From UBA7330 sp965243485 (GTDB taxonomy: Bacteria; Bacteroidota; Bacteroidia; Cytophagales; Cyclobacteriaceae), in NCBI GenBank assembly GCA_965243485.1, contig CBDEVP010000001.1:2976001-3040000 (forward strand): DNA of 64,000 bases, in the 5' to 3' direction. The translations under genes and the position numbers were made by a program. This document shows, piece after piece, positions 45,387 to 53,464 of the stretch. How positions within the stretch are numbered: position 1 is the first letter of the stretch; the number at the start of each line of letters is the position of its first letter. The notes under the pieces are model-generated. The model searched no databases. It was not told the origin of the DNA and saw only the letters and a list, made by a program, of their open reading frames with translations.

Positions 45387-45614
45387 ATGGATTGGCGAGA
45401 ATATGTGATATCGGACAAAAATGTGCTATTGGGAAAGCCAACAGTCAAGGGAACACGTATTTCAGTCGAACACATCATCGGATTGCTCGCACAAGGATGG
45501 ACAGAACAGCAAATCCTTGAGAACTATCCTCGTCTGACCAATGAATCCTTGCAAGCTGTATTTTCTTACATTCAGGATTGTTTGAAAGACGGGCTACTTT
45601 ATTCTAACGCCTAA
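45387..45614 (+). CDS. DUF433 (antitoxin-like) protein
   Basis: The 75-residue protein has VISDKNVLLGKPTVKGTRISVEHII, the DUF433 core, then a helix-turn-helix (GWTEQQILENYPRLTNESLQ). It is the antitoxin type that pairs with DUF5615 PIN-like toxins. A toxin frame follows within 12 bases but is broken, so this antitoxin is now probably without partner. Confidence 0.82.
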   Translation: MDWREYVISDKNVLLGKPTVKGTRISVEHIIGLLAQGWTEQQILENYPRLTNESLQAVFSYIQDCLKDGLLYSNA

Positions 45615-45625
45615 AGAATCAAACT

Positions 45626-46101
45626 TTGAAGTATCTGGCGAACGAGAATGTTCCGATTTCAAGTGTTAACTATTTGAAATCAAAGGGCTATGACATTACG
45701 TCAATTGGAATTGACGAATCAGGTATTTCGGATGAACTCATTATGAAATGAGCGTGATTGGGAAACACCAACCGAGGATGAATAAAAACCTAAAGGAACG
45801 TCCTCAAGTACGAAATCTTTATCATGCGAATTCCATGTGACCATTAAAAAACAATTATTATTCACATGAAAATTGCCATCAAGGAAGGTCGAACGATTAT
45901 TACTTATGACAGTGATTACGGTGAATTGATTTTTAAGCACGGTTACAAACCATACGCCGGAGTGATTTTATTCGTCAACAACCCTCTGATCCTCTGGAAA
46001 CAGCAAAAATCATGGAAAAAATAACTTCGAAATCTGACCTGGTCTTTAAACAAACATTAACGGTGGTAGACAAAAAATCAATAAGGCAAAAAAAATACTG
46101 A
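45626..46101 (+). pseudogene. Broken DUF5615 (PIN-like) toxin gene
   Basis: The frame opens at a TTG with KYLANENVPISSVNYLKSKG and continues to DESGISDELIMK, then stops at 45749. The DUF5615 body resumes at the second ATGAAA (45866) with MKIAIKEGRTIITYDSDYGELIFKHG; ATGAAA also occurs at 45743, exactly 123 bases upstream, so a 123-base insert lies between. A later frame change after FVNNPLI leads to PLETAKIMEKITSKSDL and a stop at 46101. The nuclease acids (NEN and DSDYGE) remain, but the reading frame does not. Confidence 0.75.
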
Positions 46102-46168
46102 GAGTTAATTTAGAAGGCCAAGACATGGCTATACTATACTGTTATTATAAATTAGAAACCATCATCAT

Positions 46169-46280
46169 ATGAGGGGATGGACCATGTTCCTGTTTTTACT
46201 GGTCGCCATGTCTTTGTGGAATAACCCCAAAACAGACAGAGGTCACATCATCACTTATGGGCAAAAATACATGTGGTCAG
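46169..46280 (+). pseudogene. 5' piece of a secreted glycosidase-like gene, cut by the IS element
   Basis: ATG at 46169 opens MRGWTMFLFLLVAMSLWN, a signal peptide, followed by about 20 residues (to KYMWS) ending at the CAG of the IS target site. Joining base 46280 to base 47541 reads ...YMW-SETGQTFVPNYAMID in one frame, so this is the true start of the gene whose 3' part lies beyond the IS element. Confidence 0.8.
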
Positions 46281-46348
46281 TGTAATACTCCCTAAAAATC
46301 GGACCATAGGAATAGTTAACCAAACAATATCTAAATTGACTATTACCT

Positions 46349-46639
46349 ATGAAAACAAGCAGAAGAAAATTCACAGCGGAATTTAAAGCTAGAGTAGCTC
46401 TTGAAGCGATAAAGGAACATCATACCCTGGCTGAACTATCAAAGAAATATGAAGTGAGTCATGTAGTGATCTCACGGTGGAAGAAGGAGTTTCTTGAAAA
46501 GATGTCGATTGTTTTTTCATCCGGATCAGCTCAGCAGGAGGAGCCATCTGTAGATGCAGAGAAGTTGTATGCTCAGATAGGGCAACTGAAAGTAGAGAAT
46601 GATTTTCTAAAAAAAAGCTTGAAGAAAACCGGCCTATGA
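46349..46639 (+). CDS. IS3-family transposase OrfA
   Basis: The 96-residue protein is the helix-turn-helix, leucine-zipper part of the transposase: RRKFTAEFKARVALEAIKE, LAELSKKYEVSHVVISRWKKEF, then a coiled-coil end (LYAQIGQLKVENDFLKKSLKK). It binds the IS ends. An A8G run (46609-46617) near the end is a likely -1 slippery site; orfB lies in the -1 frame with no stop in between, allowing an OrfAB fusion transposase. Confidence 0.93.
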   Translation: MKTSRRKFTAEFKARVALEAIKEHHTLAELSKKYEVSHVVISRWKKEFLEKMSIVFSSGSAQQEEPSVDAEKLYAQIGQLKVENDFLKKSLKKTGL

Positions 46640-47475
46640 AAGAGCGTGTCAAGCTTGTTTCCGGACGCATGATGAAGCTATCGCTCCGTAGACAATGTGA
46701 ATTACTAAACATTAACCGCAGCAGGATCTACTACAGGCCATTGGGAGAAAAGCCGGAGAACCTGAAGATCATGAGGATCATGGATGAACATGCAGGCAAA
46801 CATCAGGCAGAGGGCGTAATGTCTATGCATTATATGCTAAAGGGCAAAGGTTACAACGTCAATCCAAAAAGAGTGCGAAGACTTCTGCGTAAAATGGGAC
46901 TGATGGCCATTTATCCACGTAAAATGCTCAGTATTTTAGGACATGCAGATTATGTAAGACCGTACCTGCTTCGAGGCCTGGACATCAAAAGAGCCAATCA
47001 AGCCTGGTGTATAGATATTACCTACATACCCATGGCTAAAGGCTTTATGTACTGTACAGCCATTATGGATATCTACAGCCGCAAGATTGTCGGCTGGGGT
47101 GTCTCCAATACACTGGAAGCCAAATGGTGCATCAATGTCCTGCAAGAAGCTATTCGTACCTATGGAAAGCCAGAGATCATCAACTCTGATCAGGGTTCTC
47201 AGTTCACCTCTGCACATTGGACAACAACACTAGATGAACTTGAAATCAAAATCTCAATGGATGGCAAAGGACGAGCTATTGATAACAGGTGGATCGAAAG
47301 GTTCTGGAGGACATTGAAGCACAAGTACATCTACCTGAATCCTGCCGAAGATGGAATTGAGCTCTACAAGAATATCGAATACTATATTGATTACTATAAT
47401 GATGTGAAGGTTCATCACACCATCAAAGAAACTCCTTCCAAACGTTACATGAGTTCTTTAGAAAATGCAGCCTGA
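46636..47475 (+). CDS. IS3-family transposase OrfB (DDE integrase core)
   Basis: The 279-residue protein has an HTH_21-like N-terminus and an rve integrase domain with the catalytic triad: Asp127 in WCIDITYIP, Asp185 in IINSDQGSQF and Glu221 in RWIERFWRTLKHKYIY; the last two are 35 residues apart, as required. Start ATG overlaps the orfA stop by 4 bases. The end YNDVKVHHTIKETPSKRY is typical of the family. Confidence 0.95.
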   Translation: MKERVKLVSGRMMKLSLRRQCELLNINRSRIYYRPLGEKPENLKIMRIMDEHAGKHQAEGVMSMHYMLKGKGYNVNPKRVRRLLRKMGLMAIYPRKMLSILGHADYVRPYLLRGLDIKRANQAWCIDITYIPMAKGFMYCTAIMDIYSRKIVGWGVSNTLEAKWCINVLQEAIRTYGKPEIINSDQGSQFTSAHWTTTLDELEIKISMDGKGRAIDNRWIERFWRTLKHKYIYLNPAEDGIELYKNIEYYIDYYNDVKVHHTIKETPSKRYMSSLENAA

Positions 47476-48640
47476 TCAACACCAAAATATTAACTTAGCA
47501 ATACACTCCTTTGGTCTGAATAATGGGGAGTATTACACAGAGACGGGACAGACTTTCGTCCCCAACTATGCCATGATCGACATGATCGCAAACCAACGCG
47601 GACATGGGAACTCAAACGATCTGTCCCTCATCACAGAAAAAGATATCGATGAATTTATCGATACATTCTTTAAAGGACACGGGTTTAATGGCATTCATAT
47701 ACCTGTTTATGGCCAGTGGTTCCATATCGGTGAAAACGAGGTAAGTGCCTCCGACAGGGAGATTGATCAAAAGACATTTGATCAATTGAAGATGATCATC
47801 ACCAGGGTGTATGAGGCCGGGGGCAGCACACATCTTTGGCTTTGGGGAGACGCTCAACGGAATCAAACGTCAAAGAGCCTTGCAGGTGGTATCATGGGCG
47901 CCGAGGAAAAATACCTGCTTGACGAAATCCATCGGCAGCTAAATCCACTAAAAGGGTGGACCATCGGTTATGGTTTTGATCTCTGGGAATGGGTGGAAGA
48001 GGATCAGCTGAAGGCCTGGCATGACTATTTGTGGCAAAAGGAAGGCTGGATACATCTCCTGGGGGCCAGGGCCTCCAAAAACGAGCTGAACCAGCTCTAT
48101 GAAGGCCTGGATTATTCGGGCTACGAATATCACAAGCCATCCTATGAGGAGCTGCGGATCATGATTGACAAGCGTCCTTCAAAACCCAGCTTTTCCGAAG
48201 ACCGTTACCGGATCAGGACCCCCAGCAAATACCCTGAAAAAGACTATGATGCGGAGGAAACCTTGAAAGGATTGTGGTTTCATACCATGGCCGGAGGAGT
48301 GGCCGCTATCTGGGGAAATCTGGACGGTACCGGGGAATACCCAAACAAAGAAGCTTTAAAGTGTTTTTCGGTTTTCTGGAATGATAAGGACCGGTTTAAA
48401 AAGGACATGATAGTCGACACCACCCTATCTGATGCCTATTGCCTGACCGATCATTCTTTTTACGTCTTTTATCAGGAAGAAACGGACAGCATCACCTACA
48501 GCTTTGAGGGGAAAAAGAAAAAGGTGATCGCGGTGGATACCAGGAAAGCATATCAGGAGCTTCAATTGGGAAAGCTTCAGGCAGGGCGGCATACATTCCG
48601 GGCACCCTGGTCATCCGACTGGGCTATTTGGATTGAGTAA
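47465..48640 (+). pseudogene. 3' part of a secreted TIM-barrel glycosidase-like gene, cut by the IS element
   Basis: The open frame of 391 codons starts within the IS right end, so its first ~25 residues (MQPDQHQNINLAIHS...) are IS-derived. Host sequence begins at 47541. The host part (NYAMIDMIANQRGHGNSNDLS onward) looks like a TIM-barrel glycoside hydrolase: HIPVYGQWFHIGENE, THLWLWGDAQRN and TIGYGFDLWEW are strand-end motifs, and a beta-sandwich-like C-terminus ends FRAPWSSDWAIWIE. Restored with the 5' piece it would be 403 residues with a signal peptide. Substrate is unknown. In its present state it lacks its export signal. Confidence 0.75.
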
Positions 48641-48978
48641 GGGGGAGACAATAATTGATCTATTTCGTGTTCTAAAAACTCCAATTTCACCTACTTATTG
48701 AAGCCTTACCTGTCAGGCGAAAGGTAAATAATCAGGGGATTGTCTGCAAGGGTACAGCCCCGGGAGGGGGAGCACGACCCAACTTCACCTATGCCAGTCC
48801 CGCAGGGACGACCTGCTTGAAGCGTCATGAAAATCTAAAGTTTAGCTCCGTAGGAGCGGCCTGTGATCCATCCTATACACTGTCGCAATGATGATCCGGG
48901 CAGATGTTTATTCATTCAAAGCAATGAACCACAGTTTCCAACCTTTCAACTACACATCTGGTCTTAGGGTGAGATGTT
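48641..48978. repeat. Gene-free stretch with two GTCC/GCTCC-type small palindromes
   Basis: GTCCC-GCA-GGGAC at 48797-48809 and GCTCC-GTA-GGAGC at 48845-48857 are each followed by a G-rich step and CCTG (GACCTG, GGCCTG). The 30020-30035 hairpin before hisG has a related form. TTACCT...AGGTAA near 48706 is a further weak inverted repeat. These look like small interspersed palindromic repeats. No gene is seen. Confidence 0.5.
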
Positions 48979-49386
48979 ATGATAAATAATATTCAGAAAT
49001 TAATGACCACCTTTTTGTTGATCTCCTGTAATGGATCAGAACAGGATTTTTTTCTGGTTTCAGATGGTGAATATAACGGAACATTCACGGTTGAATATAA
49101 TTCCGGCAATACATTCTCGAACCCGGTAACTTTAATGTTCTCGGGTAGAAAATATTCTTCGACCAGTGGATCTGACAGAATTCCGGCAGGGGGCAGCGGG
49201 ACCTTTCAGGTGACCGATGGATCTGTGATCTTTACGGATGTAAACTACTGGACCGCTGAGTTTGACTGGAATCTGATCCTTACGGGTGAATACGCTGTCA
49301 GTGAAACAGATACTGAAATTACGCTGACCAAAGAGCTTGATGACTTTGGAACCTACACGTACAGGCTGATCAAAGATGCCAAATAG
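48979..49386 (+). CDS. Small lipoprotein, function unknown
   Basis: The 135-residue protein opens MINNIQKLMTTFLLISC with lipobox LISC. The mature part is beta-rich: DGEYNGTFTVEYNSGNTF, SGTFQVTDGSVIFTDVNYWTAEFDWN, TYTYRLIK. It may be a lipocalin-like or small beta-sandwich domain. It overlaps the next small lipoprotein gene by 11 bases. Confidence 0.7.
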   Translation: MINNIQKLMTTFLLISCNGSEQDFFLVSDGEYNGTFTVEYNSGNTFSNPVTLMFSGRKYSSTSGSDRIPAGGSGTFQVTDGSVIFTDVNYWTAEFDWNLILTGEYAVSETDTEITLTKELDDFGTYTYRLIKDAK

Positions 49387-49672
49387 ACTGTTAAGCGTAT
49401 TCGTACTGATATTTTGGCTATCCTGTAATGATGATGATGGTGATGCTCATATCAGGCAGGAAGAAGGAAAGATTTGGCTAAGCGTGGGTTTACTTCATTG
49501 TGCCGAACAAATTCATCTGGACAATGGAGACACGTTAATTGTCAATATTGAAGATATAATGCCCTTTATTTCAGGAGATCGTGTAAGTGTAAGCTACAGA
49601 GAGATCGGCATCAAGGGGTCCTGTCCGCCGGGGATTGATAGTGAAATTCTTGATATTCGAAAAATTGAATAA
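49376..49672 (+). CDS. Small lipoprotein, function unknown
   Basis: The 98-residue protein opens MPNRLLSVFVLIFWLSC with lipobox WLSC and an acidic NDDDGDAH stretch. Two later cysteines (LLHCAEQ and KGSCPPG) might form a disulfide. The ATG lies inside the 3' end of the preceding gene, suggesting coupling. No family recognised. Confidence 0.65.
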   Translation: MPNRLLSVFVLIFWLSCNDDDGDAHIRQEEGKIWLSVGLLHCAEQIHLDNGDTLIVNIEDIMPFISGDRVSVSYREIGIKGSCPPGIDSEILDIRKIE

Positions 49673-49704
49673 AAACCCACTGGGTTTGGTTAAAGCCGGG
49701 AATA

Positions 49705-51009
49705 ATGAGCACGTGGTCAACGACTTTTTTGATTATCGTTTATTTATTCGTTTCATGTGACGACCAGTTGGATCTGGAAACAGACCCAAATGGGTTATAT
49801 GCTCCCTATTTAAGCAGTTTAAGAAACAATGAAGCAATAATATTGAAGTGGGGAAAGCCTCCATGTTTGCTATGTGGCGGTTGTCCTTGTCCGCAGTTAG
49901 ACCCCGACTATTTTGAAGTGCTGTATTCGGACACTGATAGATCAAATTTGCAGGTTTATGTTGTAGTGGATAACGACGTTTTTGAAACCACAGTTAATGA
50001 TTTGGCTAATGGCAAACCGCATTATTTCAGCATCCGGGCGGTGATCTCCGGCGAGCGATACACACAATCGGAGATCGTCATGGCCATTCCGGATAGCCCG
50101 GAGCAAATAAATCGGTTATTTGAAACCGTAGATAGAGAAGCAAAACTAGGTACCTGGTCACCAGACCAGTCATCAGTTGCTTATGTTGGAGATTACACCT
50201 GGAATGATGGCAATAATTCCGTTCAATCTGTTTTTATCTCCTCATTTACAGGTGAAAGCAGCTCCCTTATTGAAAAAAGTTCTCGTTCTCCCGAATGGTC
50301 ACCGCTCGAAAACAAGATAGTTTATCATACGGATAATGGAGAGGCCATTACTTCTCCGGGATACCGGCCGACACATATTGCGATATATGATGTGGATGAG
50401 GGCACTATCTCACGGTTGACCAGTGGGATCTCATTCAACTATTTACCATCCTGGTCGCGAAACGGCGAATGGATCGCTTATTTGTCAGACGAGGCCAATG
50501 GAAATGAGTATAACATCTGGAAAATACCTTCTGCCGGAGGAACCCCAATACAGGTAACCACTGACTTTAATGATTTAAATGATTTGGGCCAAATGAGTAG
50601 TCGATCTCCCGGGACGGTGAGCTGGTCAGCGGATGGGAAAAGGATTGCTTTTGCCCGCTACAGTCCGTCAATGCCATTAAAAACCGATATTTATTCGGTT
50701 TCGTCTGATGGTGGTGATTTACAAACGATCTTAACCTCTCCCTGGGATGACTATTGTCCTGTTTATTCTCCGGACGGCCATTCGATTGCTTTTGTCAGTA
50801 CCAGGTCAGGGCTCCCGGAAATATGGGCTATGGATTTACAATCCGGGGAGCTGCAACAAATTACAGGTAGTACGGGAAGGCCGGTTTATGAAAACGCAGG
50901 CAAAATAGAATGGTCATTCTCCGGGGATAAGATCTTATTTACGAGCAGTGAAAATGATTTCTTTACGTTGTACTCGGTTGAGGTGGGTGCTCCAACCCAA
51001 AAGAAATAA
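49705..51009 (+). CDS. TolB-like/PD40 beta-propeller lipoprotein with Cys cluster
   Basis: The 434-residue protein has a signal peptide and lipobox (LFVSC). Residues about 30-130 resemble a fibronectin III-like fold with a cysteine cluster PPCLLCGGCPCPQ. From about residue 145 repeated PD40/WD40-like blades occur: LGTWSPDQSSVAYV, PSWSRNGEWIAYLSD, VSWSADGKRIAFARY, CPVYSPDGHSIAFVS, IEWSFSGDKILFTSS. Such proteins bind partners in the periplasm or on the surface. The spacing to the previous gene is 32 bases. Confidence 0.82.
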   Translation: MSTWSTTFLIIVYLFVSCDDQLDLETDPNGLYAPYLSSLRNNEAIILKWGKPPCLLCGGCPCPQLDPDYFEVLYSDTDRSNLQVYVVVDNDVFETTVNDLANGKPHYFSIRAVISGERYTQSEIVMAIPDSPEQINRLFETVDREAKLGTWSPDQSSVAYVGDYTWNDGNNSVQSVFISSFTGESSSLIEKSSRSPEWSPLENKIVYHTDNGEAITSPGYRPTHIAIYDVDEGTISRLTSGISFNYLPSWSRNGEWIAYLSDEANGNEYNIWKIPSAGGTPIQVTTDFNDLNDLGQMSSRSPGTVSWSADGKRIAFARYSPSMPLKTDIYSVSSDGGDLQTILTSPWDDYCPVYSPDGHSIAFVSTRSGLPEIWAMDLQSGELQQITGSTGRPVYENAGKIEWSFSGDKILFTSSENDFFTLYSVEVGAPTQKK

Positions 51010-51288
51010 ACCTTCCTGTCATATGAGAAACGAGGCTGAGTGTCCGATTGAGGCATATAAATCCATACTCCGATGACTTCCCGGCCAGCTCCGGCGATAC
51101 TGCATGTATTTAGCTGTTCAAAGCAGGCATTGAATAAAAAAAGGATCAGTATATTTAATGAATCAATACAAATAACGCATCTGCCCTCTAAACGTTTTTA
51201 GTCGTTTAATGTCACTTAAAATTGGTGAAGTTATTGATGATCAGATATTTATATTAAAATTGATAATAGTAGTTATCATGCAATGATG

Positions 51289-51305
51289 ATAGCATGATGT
51301 TAGCC
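51289..51305 (+). other. attC-like right half-site (start of cassette array)
   Basis: ATAGC (51289-51293), a 5-base spacer, then core GTTAGCC (51299-51305). The same ATAGC-N5-GTT layout is found at the next two sites. GTTAGCCAC is the exact reverse complement of GTGGCTAAC at 52752, beyond the following gene. No matching left arm is visible, so this half stands alone. No integrase gene is adjacent. Confidence 0.55.
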
Positions 51306-51321
51306 ACAATCATATGTCGAC

Positions 51322-52749
51322 ATGAAAGTTGAAGTTTTTGAAATAACAGATGAGCAGGTAAACCAAATTCTTCAGTTGCATGAAGGGCATTTTTATGATG
51401 TCAAGAGAATTGACATTAAACCGGCTAAACTAACTAATAGTCTCTCCGCATTTGCGAATGCTGATGGTGGAGATATTTATTTAGGAATCTCAGAAGACAA
51501 AAAAGAACAAACTAAAACCCGACAATGGTTGGGTTTTTCCGACCCTGAGGCTGCAAACGCTCACATACAGGTAATACATGAAAATTTTCCATTTGGACAA
51601 TATATTACTGCAGCATTTCTTAAGAATAAAAGCAAAAAAGGATTTGTACTTCACCTTCAAATTCACAAAACAAAGGAAATCACAAAAGCTTCTGATGGGT
51701 TTCCATATGTGAGGCGAGGAGCTCAAAATCTGCCTGTAAAATCACATGAAGATTTAAAGAAGCTTGAATTTGATAAAGGAATTTCATCTTATGAAAAGCA
51801 AACACTTGGTATTCCTTTAGACTTTATAACGGATTCAGAAACTGTTAAGAAATTTGTAACAAGGGTAGTTCCTTCAAGTAAACCTGAGCCTTGGCTGAGG
51901 AAACAATTACTGATTGAAAATAATAAACCTACTGTGGCAAGTGTTGTCCTTTACTCAGATGAACCACAGGCAGCATTACCCAAACAGTGTGGAATTAAGC
52001 TGTTCCGCTATAAAACCAAAGAGAAAGAAGGAAATCGACAAACTTTAGCTTTTGATCCAATAACTATTGACGGTTGTGCTTATGATCAAATTAATCTCGC
52101 GGTGAGCAAGACTATCGAAACTGTTCAAGGCATCCAATTCCTTGGATCAGATGGTTTTGAAAAAGTTGATTATCCGCATGAAGCTTTGCATGAGATTATT
52201 ACTAACGCTGTATTACACAGAGATTATAGCCTCGCATCGGATATTAAAATAATCATTTTTGATAATCGTATAGAGATTATTAGTCCAGGCAAACTCCCAG
52301 GTCATATAACCACAAAGAATATTCTTGACGAACAATTGGCTCGAAATGGCGCAATAGTGAGGTTCATTAACAAGTTTCCTAATCCACCAAATAAAGACGT
52401 TGGTGAAGGCTTGAATACAGCCTTTAGTGCGATGAAAAAACTGAGACTGAAGGAGCCACAGATTTCAGAACAGGATAATTCAGTTATTGTAAAAATCTAT
52501 CATGAACCTCTAGCATCCCCTGAGGAAATAGTAATGAGCTACTTAGAGACAAACAAGGAAATATCAAACTCTGTGGCTAGAGATTTATGCGCAATAGATT
52601 CAGAAAATGAAATGAAAAGAGTATTTCAAAAGCTTCAGACTGCTGGGCTTCTAGAAAGAACACCAAATAAGAGAGGCAGTGCTTCTACATGGAGAAAACC
52701 GGAAAAAGGTTCTAACTCCGAAGCAAAACAACTTGGGCTTTTTGGATAA
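51322..52749 (+). CDS. Schlafen-AlbA_2 domain / RecG-C-like ATP-binding protein (cassette 1)
   Basis: The 475-residue protein has the Schlafen AlbA_2 domain in about residues 15-130 (KRIDIKPAKLTNSLSAFANADGGDIYLGIS, YVRRGAQNLPV), then a HATPase_c_4/RecG-C-like domain (YPHEALHEIITNAVLHRDYS, ISPGKLPGHITTKNI) and a C-terminal winged helix. This COG2865-type layout is common in putative regulators and in defence or mobile genes. Cassette 1 begins at base 51300 and the gene starts 22 bases later. The region is more A+T rich than the core genes. Confidence 0.82.
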   Translation: MKVEVFEITDEQVNQILQLHEGHFYDVKRIDIKPAKLTNSLSAFANADGGDIYLGISEDKKEQTKTRQWLGFSDPEAANAHIQVIHENFPFGQYITAAFLKNKSKKGFVLHLQIHKTKEITKASDGFPYVRRGAQNLPVKSHEDLKKLEFDKGISSYEKQTLGIPLDFITDSETVKKFVTRVVPSSKPEPWLRKQLLIENNKPTVASVVLYSDEPQAALPKQCGIKLFRYKTKEKEGNRQTLAFDPITIDGCAYDQINLAVSKTIETVQGIQFLGSDGFEKVDYPHEALHEIITNAVLHRDYSLASDIKIIIFDNRIEIISPGKLPGHITTKNILDEQLARNGAIVRFINKFPNPPNKDVGEGLNTAFSAMKKLRLKEPQISEQDNSVIVKIYHEPLASPEEIVMSYLETNKEISNSVARDLCAIDSENEMKRVFQKLQTAGLLERTPNKRGSASTWRKPEKGSNSEAKQLGLFG

Positions 52750-52751
52750 AA

Positions 52752-52915
52752 GTGGCTAACATATGCTATGAATGAATGGGGTTTTATCGGTCATGATACT
52801 TTGGTGGGGCTTGGAAAGTCCGCCACAATGTATAATTTTAAATCAAGGCGTGGCTATGTGCGAGACGAGAGGTTAGTGCTTTCTAATCCCCACTCATCAT
52901 AGCTGGACGTTCACA
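52752..52915 (+). other. attC-like site A
   Basis: Inverse core GTGGCTAAC (52752-52760), spacer ATAT, then GCTATGAATGAATGGGG; after a central region CCCCACTCATCATAGC, spacer TGGAC, and core GTTCACA (52909-52915). The arms pair over 16 bases with one extra base on the left side, like the extrahelical base of real attC sites. The left core is complementary to the core before the upstream gene; the right core GTTCACA matches the next gene's 3' inverse core. At 164 bp it is somewhat long for an attC. Confidence 0.72.
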
Positions 52916-52953
52916 TCCATTGACTGGAGGAAAGTATTAACTATCTTTACATT

Positions 52954-53160
52954 ATGACGATTGAACAACGAAAGAAAAAACTCATTAACTGGATAACTTC
53001 AATCCAGCGGGAAGACGTCATTCAACGAATTGAGGACTTTAGGGATAACCCTGAACCGGAAATTCCTGATACAATACTCGAACTCCTCAAGGAATCAAGT
53101 TCCGCGAAACCTGAGGATGGTATTGAACACACAAGTGCTCGTGAACTTCTAGGAAGATAG
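52954..53160 (+). CDS. Antitoxin of a ParE-type toxin-antitoxin pair (cassette 2)
   Basis: The 68-residue protein (MTIEQRKKKLINWITSIQRE) is helical at the N-terminus with a flexible, acidic tail (EDGIEHTSARELLGR), a common design for antitoxins that wrap the toxin. It precedes the toxin gene by one base. The start is 44 bases inside cassette 2, which runs from about 52910 to 53685. Confidence 0.78.
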   Translation: MTIEQRKKKLINWITSIQREDVIQRIEDFRDNPEPEIPDTILELLKESSSAKPEDGIEHTSARELLGR

Positions 53161-53161
53161 A

Positions 53162-53464
53162 ATGAGAACAATTTGGACTCCAATGGGTCTGGAATCACTC
53201 GATGAGACAACCAGATTCATAGAGGAACAATGGAATCAAGACGTAGTCAACTCATTTCTTGACAGGCTTGACTTTAGGATCGATCAACTCAAGAAGAATC
53301 CACGAATAGCACCAAAATATAAAAGAACTAACTTCCGCCAATTAAGAATTCATCCACTTGTAACTCTCTATTATCTTATTGAAGAGGACTTCATCAGCCT
53401 GGTGCTGGTTTGGGCGAACAAACAAGATCCTAAAGAACTGAGGAAAAAGTTAAAACGGATGTGA
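53162..53464 (+). CDS. RelE/ParE-family toxin (cassette 2)
   Basis: The 100-residue protein has the RelE/ParE fold signs: IWTPMGLESLDETTRFIEEQWN, FLDRLDFRIDQLKKNPRIAPKYK, FRQLRIHPLVTLYYLIEEDFI, VLVWANKQDPKELRKKL. ParE types poison DNA gyrase and RelE types cut mRNA; which applies is not clear. Its TGA stop (53462-53464) lies inside the inverse core TGTGAAC of the next attC-like site. Confidence 0.85.
   Translation: MRTIWTPMGLESLDETTRFIEEQWNQDVVNSFLDRLDFRIDQLKKNPRIAPKYKRTNFRQLRIHPLVTLYYLIEEDFISLVLVWANKQDPKELRKKLKRM

Larger units (their letters stand above)
46281..47537 (+). mobile_element. IS3-family insertion sequence, 1257 bp, complete
   Basis: Ends are TGTAATACTCCC and GGGGAGTATTACA; the terminal inverted repeat extends about 26 bp with mismatches (46281-46306 and 47512-47537). 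It has the TG...CA ends and 3-bp target duplication of the IS3 family, and two overlapping genes, orfA and orfB. It appears intact and possibly active. Confidence 0.9.
46278..47540. repeat. 3-bp target-site duplication (CAG) flanking the IS element
   Basis: CAG at 46278-46280 and 47538-47540 directly abut the element ends TG and CA. Removing the element and one CAG restores the host reading frame, which confirms that the duplication is real and not a chance match. Confidence 0.75.
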
